A DNA stretch of 64,000 nucleotides from Sagittula salina (GTDB taxonomy: Bacteria > Pseudomonadota > Alphaproteobacteria > Rhodobacterales > Rhodobacteraceae): the NCBI RefSeq assembly GCF_017813235.1, contig NZ_JAGISH010000012.1, positions 1 to 64,000 on the forward strand, given 5' to 3'. Shown here piece by piece: positions 39,701 through 51,700 of the stretch; the first letter of the stretch is position 1, and the number at the start of each line of letters is the position of its first letter. The position numbers and the translations under genes were made by a program. The notes beneath the pieces were generated by a model. It did not search any database and was not told where the DNA came from. It worked only from the letters and a program-made list of their open reading frames with translations.

Positions 39701-42700
39701 TGAATATCCAGAAATCCTTCCGCGAGACCTTCGGACTGGCGCTGGATATCCAGCAACTGGCCGGGATCGTCGGGGCCGACGGGCTGGCGGGCTTCGATTT
39801 CGCCAACGACCTCGTGAGCGGGTCGGGTGACGTGGAACTCGACGTGCTGGCAAAGCTGCGCCTGCACGCCGGCGTCATCCTCAGCGCCGAAGGCATCGAG
39901 ACCTTCCTTTACGACTACGACCCGACGCGGGTGGTCACGACCACGGCGGCGGCCTTCGGGTCAGTCGGCTTTGCACGCGGATCGTCGACACTGGCCGAGG
40001 ATCAGCGCCAGGCGGTTCTGGCGCAGATGCGGCGGATGATCGGCGAAAGCGGCAAGGACGTCACCCGGCTCTGGGCGGAGGTGAACACCGGCTGGCTGTC
40101 CTCGACCGAGGGTGGCAATACCGATACCCAGCATGGCAAGGGCCAGCTGGCGGGGCGCCGCATGAGCGCCATCCAGGACCTGCAGGACTGGCTGTCGGGC
40201 GAACTGGGCGTCGATGTGCAGCTGCTGTCGGGCAGCCAGACGGCGGATTACGCGGGCAAGACCTTTACCGCGGTGGAACTGGAATTCCGCCAGGCGGTGG
40301 ACCCGTCGAAGGCGCGCGGCACCTATGCGTCGCTCAACCTCGCGGCGCGGGGGTCGAACCTCGATCTGCAACTGGACGCAGGCGTGGCGCAGATCGGCAT
40401 CAGCGACGGCTGGATCGCCATTGACGGCGACGGGCTGGCCGCGACCACCGACGATTACGCATCGCTCATGGTGCGGCTGGACCAGCAGGCGGGCAGCGTC
40501 GCGGATGATGGCCGGTTCTACCTGTTCGACGAACGGCTGGCGGACAATTACGCGGTGTCGCTCAGCGGCAACCTGCAGGCCAACCTGCCGATGCGGCTTC
40601 AGGCCTCCAGCCTGCCGGATATCGCGCTTGGCGCCTTTACCATGCAGACGCCGAAGGGCTTCGGGGCGTTGATGGACATGGCCAGCGGCAAGCTGGTCGA
40701 AGGCGAAGTGCTGCAACTGACCGTGCCGGATGCGCAGTCGGCGATGGATCAGTATCTGGGCGAATTCAGCCTGTTGGGTATGATCAACGACCCCAGCCGG
40801 CTGATCGACGGCGTCGATTTCGCGTTGGGGATGGTGCAGGACACGTTGCAGGACGAACTGAGCCGCGACATCCCGCTGATCGGGGACAAGCTGGCGGCCA
40901 CCGGCAACTTCGTTCAGGATGTGCGGCAGGGTTTCCTGGGCGATCTGCGGGCAAAGCTGTCCTCCGAGGGCGGCACCACGGGCATCGTGCGCAATTCGCT
41001 GTGGTCGCTGTTTGGCGTCGACGGGCTGAACATCGTCCGCGACGTGAACGGCGACGGTACGGTGAACATCGAGGATATCGCCGTCGGCTGGTACGACCGT
41101 GCCGGCGTAAAGCTGGGCGACTGGGCGCAGGGCGATCTGCCGCCGGACAGCGCCGATGCGCTTCAGATCGAGATGGAACTGGGGCAGGACCTGCTGTCCA
41201 CGGGCTTTGATATTCCGCTCGACTTCGACCTGCCGGGCTTCTCCATGGACATCGACGGCGGTTTCTCCTTCGAGGCCGGATGGACCTGGGAATTCGGCTT
41301 TGGCATCTCGGTGTCGGACGGGTTCTACCTGGTGACGCAGGACGGCGAGGACGGCGACGGCAAGCCCGAGATCCGCGTCGAGGCCAGTGCACGCCTGCGC
41401 GGCGACGACGACGACACGCCGTTCACGGCCACCGGGTCGCTGCTGTTCTTCGACGCCGAAGTGGTCGACGCCCGACCGAATGGCGAGGCATCCGGCGCGG
41501 AGGCCGTGCTGGGCATCGACGTGAAGGGCGACGGTCGCGGCCGCCTGTCCGCGTCCAAGCTGCTGTCGCAGTCCTTCAGCCAGAGCTTTGGCGTCGCCTT
41601 CGAGGTCGACAGCGACGTCGACCTGCAGATGACGCTTTCGGTGGACGCGGGCGGCGCGGTGGCGCTGCCGAAGTTGCGCGCCAACCTCGTGATGGATTGG
41701 GACTGGCAGATCGGCCAGAAGCTTCAGGCCCCGACCATCGAACTGGAGCGGCTGCGCGTCGACGTCGGCAGCTTTGTCAACGACTTCCTGCTGCCGCTGT
41801 CCGAAGACGTGTCGGATGCGGTCGATCCGATCTACGACTTCGCCAAGTTCATGATCACGGAACTGGACGAGCTGTCGTTCCTCAAGGGGCTTGGCATCAC
41901 GCCCTCGCCACTGGGCTTCGTCAACGGGATGCTCAAGCTCAAGGGCAAGCCGCAGATCCCGGAGGCGTTCTTCAAGGCGATCGTCTTTATCCACGATCTG
42001 CCACCGACCATCCGGGGCTGGGGCGACACGGGGGAAATCCTGCTGGGGGATATCGCCGGCATCGGCACCGGCACGCTGTCGGGCACGGCGGCGACCGGCG
42101 ATACCGGCGACAGCGCGGCACTGGACGCCAAGCTGCGCGCGTTGGAGGCGGCAAGCTCGGGCGGGTCGTCCTCCGGCACCACGGTAAAGAAGGGCACATC
42201 GGCCACGCCGCGGTCGGGGTTCAAGACCTTTGAATACCTGACCGACCTCGACAACTGGATGTCGATCCTGTCGGGCGGCGATGCGATCCTGTTCACCTAC
42301 GAACTGCCGCTTCTCGAAGCGCGCGCCGAGTTCGAGGCGCTGCTGGGCGTGATCCCGATCATTCCGGGGCTGGTCAACTTCAAGGTTTCCGCCTTTGGCG
42401 GGGTTTCGGCCAAGGCCGACCTGGCATTCGGCTATGACACCTTCGGCATCCGCAAGGCGCTGTCCTCCTCTGATCCGCTGGACGCGCTGGACGGCTTCTT
42501 CCTGGCCGACTGGACGCTGCCGGAATTCCGCAACGGCTCGATCGTGGCGGGCACGGGCGGCGTGGAGAAGGACGAATTCACGCTGGATGCCTGGATCGGG
42601 CTGAAGATGGGCGTGAACGTCGGTCCGATCTCTGGCGGGGGCAAGGGCCGCGTCGAATTCGGCGCCGGCCTCGACGTGCAGGACATCGCGCGCCCGCTGC

Positions 42701-45700
42701 TGGTCAAGGACGACTGGGGCAACGTGCTGGCAAGCCAGACGACGTGGATCAGCGACGGTCGCATTCGCGGGTCCGAGATCTGGACCATGCTCAACTACGA
42801 AAGCGACACGCCGAACCCGCTGAACCTGTTCAACCTTTCGTTGCACGCCGACCTCGTGCTGGGTGCCTTCGTCGAACTGGACCTGTGGGTCAAGACGATC
42901 ACGCTTTATGATCAGGACCTGTTCAAGCTGCGCCTGTTCGAAACCACCTTCGAGGCGCCGCGCGTGCAGCCGGTGCTGGCCGAGAAGCAGGGCGACACGC
43001 TGCACCTGAACTTTGGCACGCGGGCGGAGATGCGAAAATACTTCGGCACCAACGACGCCGGCGAAAGCGTGGTGCTGTCGGGCTCCGGCGGGACGGTGAA
43101 CGTCGAGTGGGACAACTGGTACCAGTCGTTCAGCGGCGTGCGGAAGGTCGTGGCCACCTTCGGTGACGGCGATGACATGATGGACGCCACGCGCCTGTCC
43201 GGCGTGACCTTCGACATCGACGGCGGCGACGGCAAGGACACGCTCCTGGTCTCCACCGGCGGCGGCGTGCTGAAGGGCGGTGCGGGCAAAGACAGGATCC
43301 AGGTCGGGCAATTCGAGAAGGGTGTCTTTACCCCTTCACAGGAGAAGGGGGTCGCGGGCAGCTACACACCGGGCGATTTCGTGACCACCACGGCCCAGGC
43401 CGACGGTTTCCGGATCGAGGGCGGCGACGGCGACGACGTGTTGTCCGGCGGCTTTGGCGACGATTCCATCTACGGCGACGCGGGCAACGACCGGATCACC
43501 GGGCTTGCCGGCAACGACTGGCTACAGGGCGGGACGGGCGATGACCGGCTGGCCGGCGGCGCGGGCGCGGACACCTATGCCTTTGCCGAGGCCTACGGCA
43601 ACGACCGCATCAGCGACGACCGGGACGAAAGCACGGGGCTGGATTTCTCCGGCATGGGCAATGGCGTGACGGCGACGATCACCAAATCGGGCGTGACCGT
43701 TTCCGACAACGGGTCTGACGGCGAGGTGCGCGTGTCGCGCCTCACGGTGGACCGGATCACGCTGTCGGGCTTTGCCGACACGCTGTTCACCACGGCCTTC
43801 CCGGCGTGGGAGGCGCAGATCACCGACACCGGCGGTGAGGACGATTACAACTTCCGCATGGGTCGGGCCGGCGCGCGGGGCGATACCGGCACCTTCCACA
43901 TCACGGAAACCGGCGGCGATTTCGACGAGATCATCCTTGAACAGACGGCGGCACGCGGCGCGGACGACGCGATCCGTCTGGGCAACGGCGTCATTTCCAA
44001 CGGGCGGGAACAGATCCGCTACACCTCTGGCGACGTGGAGCGGCTGACGCTGACGGGCAAGGGCGCGCGGACCGAGGATACCGCCGTGCGGGCGTTTGGC
44101 GGCAACGTGGGCTTTGTCGCGCTGGACGGGCAGACGGTGATCGACCTCGGCGCGACCGAACTGCGGGCGATTGCGCATACCGTCACCCAGTTCAGCGCGC
44201 TCATGGCGCAGGGCGTGATCCTGGAACAGGAAACCACGCTGACCATCGCGCATGACGTGACGCTGCTGAACGGTGGCGCCATGGACCTGCGGGTGGTGGG
44301 CGACGATGCGTCGATCCGGGTCAACGCGAATATCTCCTCCTCCGCCGATCTGGGCGCGGGGACGGATGGCGACAGCTGGATCCGAATGACCGCCGCGGAC
44401 GGCAATGTGTCCAACGCCGCCGGTGTCACCATCGCGGCGGAACAGGGTTACCTGGTCATCAAGGCACGTGATGCCATCGGGTCGAAGGACACGCCGATCC
44501 ATACGCGGGTGAAGGAGATGACGCTTGCGACCTCCGCCACCGGCGCGGGCGACGTGGCGATCCGCGAGGACGACGACCTGACCCTGATCGAGGAAAAGGC
44601 GCTGGACCGCTATGAAAACGCCGGTCTGCAGATTCTGGCGACCCCGGCGGAGGACGATTGGGAAAGCGGCGTGACCTGGGTCACGCGCGCCGGTGCGGCG
44701 GCGGCGGAATGGCGCGATATCCTGCGCAAGAACCGCGGCAACATCCGCGCCGACGTGGCCATCGAGGTGGCGAACGGCGATCTGGTGATCGACCTGACGG
44801 CGCAGGATGCGCTGCTGACGCTGGCTTCGGGTCATGTGCTGGCGCACAAGGCCGACGCACAGATCGTGTTCAACGCCGACGACATGGACTTTGCTTCGGG
44901 GGCGAACCGGATTGTCGGGGCCGGCGGGCTGACGCTGCGGTCTCAGCAGGCGGTCTGGCACACGGTCCTGGGAACCGCGGCGGAGGATATCCGTGGCGTC
45001 GATCTGCCGGAGGATGGCGACGTGCAGGGTCCGACGCCGGGGCTTTACCTTTCGTCGCGCGATGTCGCGGCGATCAAGGACGGGTTCACGCAACTCATCG
45101 TCGGGCGGCGCGACCTCGGCAACACCATGGTGTTGGGCGACCTGAAGGATGCCGAGTTTGCCAAGATGCCGGACAATTCCGGCCCCGTGGCGCGGCCCGC
45201 CGACAGCCGCTTTGCCAGCCTGCGCGACGATACGCGCCTGTTGTCCGACGTGATGACGGTCATGGGCGACGTGCAGGCGCCCGCCGATCTGGTGGAGCTT
45301 CAGACCCGCCTGCTGCGCGTGTCGGCGCAGAATATCCAGGACCTGACCGGCTTCGCGGATTCCGGCGTGTCCGGCATGAACGTGAAGATCTCGGCGGACG
45401 AGCAGATTTCGGTCGGTGGCTGGGTGCGGGGCACACGCAGCGTGACCATCGACGTGTCCGGCGTGCAGGACCCGACCGTGCGGACGGACGCCTACGTGAC
45501 GCCGATATACCTGAACGAGGCGGGTCACCTGAGCGTCACGATGGACGTCGGTTCGGTGATCGAGACGACCGGCGATGGCAGTACCTTTGACATAACGACC
45601 GCCGGTGCGGTCGAGGTGGGCGCGAGCCTGCTGCTGGGTGGCGTGGGGTCCATCATGACGCTGGACGCCGGCGGGCCGCTGTTCCTGCTCGAAGGCGGGG

Positions 45701-48700
45701 TGATCCAGTCGACGGGCGACAACTCCCTGATGGATCTCTCGTCGGACGATCTGGTGTCGATCAACAAGGGGTCGGCCCTGCTGTCGGGCACCGACTACGT
45801 GACGGTGCCGAACCCGGCCGATCCGTCGCAGACGATCCAGCAACTGGTGACGCTGGCCACCGGGGCGAGCGTCAAGGTCGCGGCAGGCGCCGAGATGCTG
45901 CTGGCGGGGTCGATCGCCGGGGCGGGCGCGATGGAATTCGCCGGCGGCAACCAGCGCTATGACGGTCTGATCTATGGCAAGCCAAAGCTGGCGGACGGCA
46001 GCGACAATCCGGCCTATCGGGCGAAGTATTCGATCTTTGACAAATCTTCGACGTTTGAGCTGATTGCGCTGACCAATCCGCTGAGCTACCTGGCCGAGCA
46101 TACCGGCGGCTACGGTCTGTGGATGTCGGGCGACATGGTCAGCCTCGCGGCGCGGCCCGTGGTGCTGTCGGCGGCGCAGGACGTGATCGTGACGGGCTAT
46201 GTCACCGCGACGGCGGCGGGCGCCGACGTGACGCTGCACTCGGACGAGTTCTTGTACGTCGACGGGCAGGTGACAGCGGATGCGGGCGTGACGATGCTGG
46301 GCGGCCTTGCGCTGGACGGCAGCGCGCTGGCGGCGGGTGCCGTAACGGCGGATGCGCGCGGGTCTTCGGTCTACCTCGACAATTCGGGTGCGATTCAGAC
46401 GAACGCGGCCGGCTCCTTCATCACGGCCACGGGCGGGCAGGACGTCGACATCTTCGGGACGCTGATCGCGGGCGGCTATGCCGATGAAACCGGCGTACAT
46501 TTCAACCTCGACGCGCAGGGCAATGGCGGGTCGAGCGTGACGCTCGAGGCTGGCCAGCAGCTGCTGATCGGCAAGGGCATCCTGACCAGTGGCGACATTA
46601 CCGTGACGGGCGGCGTCGCGGGGGCTGACGACCACTGGGACGGCGAGAAGATGTATTCCGCGCTGGCCTCGGATTTCGAGAACCCGCTGTCGCTTTATAT
46701 CAATTCTGCGGGCGGCCTGACGGGCGCGGGTCTGGGCGCGAACGGTGCCGGATCGGTGGTCACGATCAATTCGACCGGGCGGGCGGAACTGTTGGGCAAT
46801 ATCATCGCCGGCGGGCGGCTGGTGCAGACCTATGAACAGCGGCAGATGCCGGACGGCACGACAAAGACCTTCCTCGTGGAGAAGCACGTCGACTGGACCG
46901 GACGCGAAAGCGACGTGGTGGTGCGGTCTGACAGCCGGGTGATCCTCGGCGGTCTGGTCAAGACGGAGGACGGCCGTATCGTTGACGCGGGCGGCTACGT
47001 CCGGGCAAGCCGCGCGGTGGATGCCATCGGCGGCGCGGACGCGGTGACGGGCACCGGGCTGGTGGTCAACGCGGCCTCCGAAATCGTGGTCGAAGGCACA
47101 TGGGACTATGACGCCGACGGCAATCGCAGCCGCGCGGCGGGTGGAACATACGTCGACGGGTCGATCTCGCTGAAGGGCGCGGGCGACGTGGACGTGCTGG
47201 GCCTGCTGCTGTCCGGCGGCCGCGTGGTCGAGCACCGCGACCCGGTGGCGGGCAAGTATCAGGGCCGTACGCTGGACGCTTACGACGTGGATTCCGAAAT
47301 CCTGATCGAAGCCGACCGGCAGGTGATCATCGGCACCGACATCACCGCGGGCAAGCGCATCGACGTGATCGGCGGCATCGACGACCGGACCCCCGTGGCG
47401 GGCGACCCGGACCACCAGTACGACGGCACGGGGCTGGTGCTTTATGGCTCCGCCGCGGTGACGACCACGCGGGAGAATTCCGTCATCAACCTCGCGGGCA
47501 AGGGCGACGTGAAGGTACTGGCCCCGGCCTGGGTCAACATGCTGGAACTGGACGCCTGGCCCGTCAGCGTGAACGGCACGCTGGGGCAGGACGTGTCTTT
47601 TGTCATGCAATACGACCGGCTGGGCTTTACCGTTGAAGCGGTTGTGACCGTCACGGCGGCGGAGGCGGCGGATAATACCGCCATCACCGACCTGCAACAG
47701 GACATCCGCGACGCATGGGACGCGGCAACCTGGACCGTGGTGCAGACCGATGCGGCGGGGATCACGCCTGACATCGGCACCGATTACGCAGGCCTTTCAG
47801 CGATCCACGCGGCGCATCGCGACGCCAGCGACAGCACGCCCGACCTCGACGTGATCCTGCGCGAAGGGCGGCTGGCCTTCGTGTCGCCCTACGAGGTGAA
47901 GATCCTCGACGATGCGAGGCAGCAGAACGTGGCGCTTCTGGGCGTGGCGTTTGGCGGTACGGCGGAACTGGTCTCCGGTCAGCGCTACGCGCTGGACGCG
48001 GCAGCGGCGGGCAGCATCGTCAACCTCGGCTCCGCCACCGGTCCGAACGGAGAGCTATACATCGCGGGCAAGATCCGCGCACATTCGGCGATCAACATGT
48101 TCAGCGATCCGGCGTCTCTCGATGGGGGAATCCGTCTGGACGCCACCGGCGTGCTGGAGACGGTGGACGGTTCGATCACCTTCGAACTGGGGCAGAACAG
48201 CCTGCTCGAAGGCGACATCATTGCACATGGTCAGGACCGCGACGTGATCCTGTCGGCCCAGGGCACGCTGAAGGTGCAGGGACTGATCGAGGCCTCGCGC
48301 AATGTCACGCTGACAGGCGGCACGGCGGCGCGGTCACTGGACATCGACAATACCGCGCGCCTGCGGGTGCTGCAGGCGGGCGGGGCGATCACGCTTTCGG
48401 GCGATCAGGAGATCTACCTGAACGGCACGCTGGAGACGCTGCGGGACGACCAGACCATCGCGGTGGATTCGGCCAATGGCGGCGTCGTGCTGACGCGCGA
48501 TTTCGGGCGCATCCTCGCGGCGGGCGATCTGTCGATCCATGGTGCGGATGTCGACGTGCAGGGCGTGATCACCAGCACCTTTGCCGGGGGCAGCCAGCCG
48601 GAGGTGCGCATCGTGGCGGACAACGCGCTGGATATCGGCGCGAACCTGACGGCGGCGGGCGATCTGGCGCTCGAGGCGTCCAACCGGGTGACGGTCGTCG

Positions 48701-51700
48701 ATGCGGTGCTGAAGGCGCAGACGGTGGCCTTTGTCGGGGCGAACGTGGTGCTGGGCGATACGGCGTCGAACCGTGGCGCGGTCGTGGTGGCGCAGGACGC
48801 CATCACCGGGGTGCTGACGGGCGACCTGCGGGTCGAGGAAGGCGTGCTGATCGGCACGTCGGCCACCGGGTCGCACATCGACCTGTCGGCGGAGACGATG
48901 ACGATCATGGGCACGCTGCACGCGGGTGCCGCGCTGCAGGACACGCCGAGCCTGAAGCTGACCGCGGCGGCGGACGGGGCGACCGTGACGCTGACCGCCA
49001 GCGACAGTCTGCGGCTGGGCGGGACCGACCATCTGGGCGTCGCGAAGGGCGGCAGCGTGCTGGCCACCGGCGGGATCACCCTGAACGGCGGTTCCGCGGC
49101 GATCCTGCGCAGCGGTGGTGCCATCATCGAGGCGGGGCTTTTTGTCGATGCGGCGAGCCGGGTCGAGGTTCTGGACGTGGCGGGCACCGGGTCCGGCACG
49201 ATCGCCATCACCGGCACGCGGGACGTGGTGCTGAACGGCCAGATCTACGCCGATGGCACTGGCGGCGTGGTGGATGTGGACGTCGAACGGCGTGCGCTGC
49301 TGAACGGCTTCCTGCGGGCCAATGCGGCGGTGGACATCTACGGCGGGAAGTCCGATCCGCTGGCCTATTCGGTCGAAACAGAGACGGTGGTCTACGACGA
49401 AACCGACCCGGCGAACCCGGTTCGCCTGTCGGGTTCGGTGATCGACACGCTGGCGGCGGACGGCACGGTGACGATCACCGGCGGCGGCACGCTGCGGCTG
49501 GGCGGGAAGATCGGCGAAGCGTCAGCGGCGGACGGCATCACCGGGCTGCCGAAGACGGTGACGCTGACCGGGTTGGGCGATGCGCAGGTGCAGGTGACGG
49601 GCGAGGTCTTTGCCCGCTCCGACATCCGCGTTTCGGCACAGGACGTGTCGGTCATGGAGGGCGGCAGCCTTCTGGCCCGCGCCGCCGATGCGCTGATCGA
49701 GGTAACGGCGCGCGGCGGCATCCAGATCGCCGCGGCCACCGGCGGCGGCCGCAATGGCGCGATCCAGTCGGCCGGGCAAGCGCATCTTCTGGCCGGGACG
49801 ATCGTCGTCGCGGGCGCGCTTGAGGCGGAGTCCGCCCTGTGGCTGGACGCGACCTCGCAGATCCTCGTGACCGGCGCGGTGCAAACCTCCGGCACGGAGG
49901 CCAGCGACAGCATCGTGCTGCGCGCGGGCGCGGCGGCGGTGAACCGCACGGCGGCAGACCTGCGGGACACGGCCCTGTTGCCGGCCCTGACCGGAGGCAT
50001 GGTCTACATCCTGGGCGCGGGCACCGTGACCACCGCAGGCGATGCGCAGATGCGGGCGGGCGGCGATGTGGTCGTGAACTCCGGCGCCACCGGCGCGCAG
50101 GGCTACGACCTGACATTCGCCATCACGAAGACAGAAAAGGTCACCGAAGAGATCATCACCGGCTACACCCAGGTCGCGGTGGGCACCGTCGACATCGAGG
50201 TGGTGAAATTCGTCGAAACGACCTTCTTCGTGCAGGAGGGCTACAACTCCATCCCGGTGGGCACGACGCGCCATACCTTCGACTTCGATCTGGTGCAGAA
50301 CGGCTATTCGAATGGCACGCAGATCGTGCAGTTCTTCGTCCAGGGCTTCGACTACCGCAACAGCTCGTCCTCGCTGGGGGCAGAGCATGGCGCGCCCGTC
50401 ATCAACTGGGGCGTCGCGGGCACACCGGGTGCCGTCACCCCGCCGGCGACCAATGCCACCTTCAAGGAACTGACGGACGATCAGAAGGACAAGGTCCTGC
50501 AGCAGCTGGGCTACAAGCGGCATTACACCTTTGTCTACAAGACCGGCACGGGCAAGGAAGTCATCGACAACAACGGGTCGAAGAACATCCTGAACTGGAC
50601 GCCGGACTGGGTGAGCAAGCCGACCGAGATCGTCAACGTGCAGGTCGACGGCCTGCTGGACAAATGGATCACCATTCCCGTGGGCGCCGAGGACGACATC
50701 GCCAAGGTCGTGACGACGGGCAAGCCGGTGACCACGGAAACCGTGGTCGGGCGCTCCTACGACGAGGCGAACCTCAACTACAGACAGCAAAGTTCGATTC
50801 TGACCGGGACGCGGACGAATCTGGGCAACGATTATTACCTGAGCGACGATGACGGGAAGTCGCTGAATTTCGACCTGAGCATCAAGGACGGGCAGAAGCG
50901 CGTCTACGAGATCAACAACCGCAGCGATATTGCGCTGGCCTATGCGTCGCAGTGGACTTCCGCGAGCCAGTTTGCAGAGACAAACAGTGCGATTGCGGGG
51001 GACATCCGGGGGATCGCGACCAGCGGTGTCAGCGGAAACTTCTATACTCTGGCGCGATCGCTGGAGCGCGTGAGCCAGGCCAACGGCGCCTATACCAGCG
51101 CATCGGGCTACGAGATCGAACGCCGGCAGGCCAAGATGACGATCAAGCTCGAAAGCTTCTACCAGGCAAATAACAACGAAAGCGGCGCGGACGAGGACTA
51201 CGTCATTGCGTGGTACGGCTACAACGACCGGAACGACTACTATCACGACGGTCGGGGCAGCTATAACCAGTACAGCAATCCCGGGTCGGCGTTTACCTGG
51301 ACGGGCGGCTGGGCCAACTACAGCGACCTGAACAACCTGCAATACCGGTATGAACTGTGGGAAGCGGACCCCGGCGGTCGCGGCGACGATGTCTTTGAAG
51401 ACAACGACGACTTCGAGGCCTGGTTCGAGGGAACTTGGTATCGTGGATCCAATACGAATAACCATAGGCACGACCTCAGCGACGGCAGCCATGTCACCTT
51501 TGATATCACGTCCGATTTCCGGTACGATCAGACCTATTCCAATATCAGTGGCTACAGTGCCGCCGGCACGCGTGGCACGTCTTTCAGCGGCAAATCGGGC
51601 AGCGCATATGCCGGCGTGAGCACCGATTTCTACGCGGATTGGTCGATCTCCAATGGCCAGTATTCCGAAGAATACCGCAATTACGTCTACCACTGGGAAA

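Larger units (their letters stand above)
37021..43150 (+). other. Non-repetitive central region of the giant protein
   Basis: The superrepeat pattern stops and the sequence becomes less Gly/Ala-rich and more charged, with several amphipathic helical stretches (FVDEILAQVEEAAENPQTAF; LGMVQDTLQDELSRDIPLIG). Recurring phrases such as VPLELDADVTLNL, FSLAFDWTTG, IPLDFDLPGF and a long FDFAND suggest lipid- or barrel-like beta sheets between helices. It also contains the OmpA-like segment and the EF-hand listed separately. I do not recognise the rest. Confidence 0.55.

Noticed and set aside
43420..43581. RTX block as evidence that the gene ends nearby as an ordinary RTX protein
   Set aside because: The same frame continues with coherent beta-strand protein for another 20 kb.
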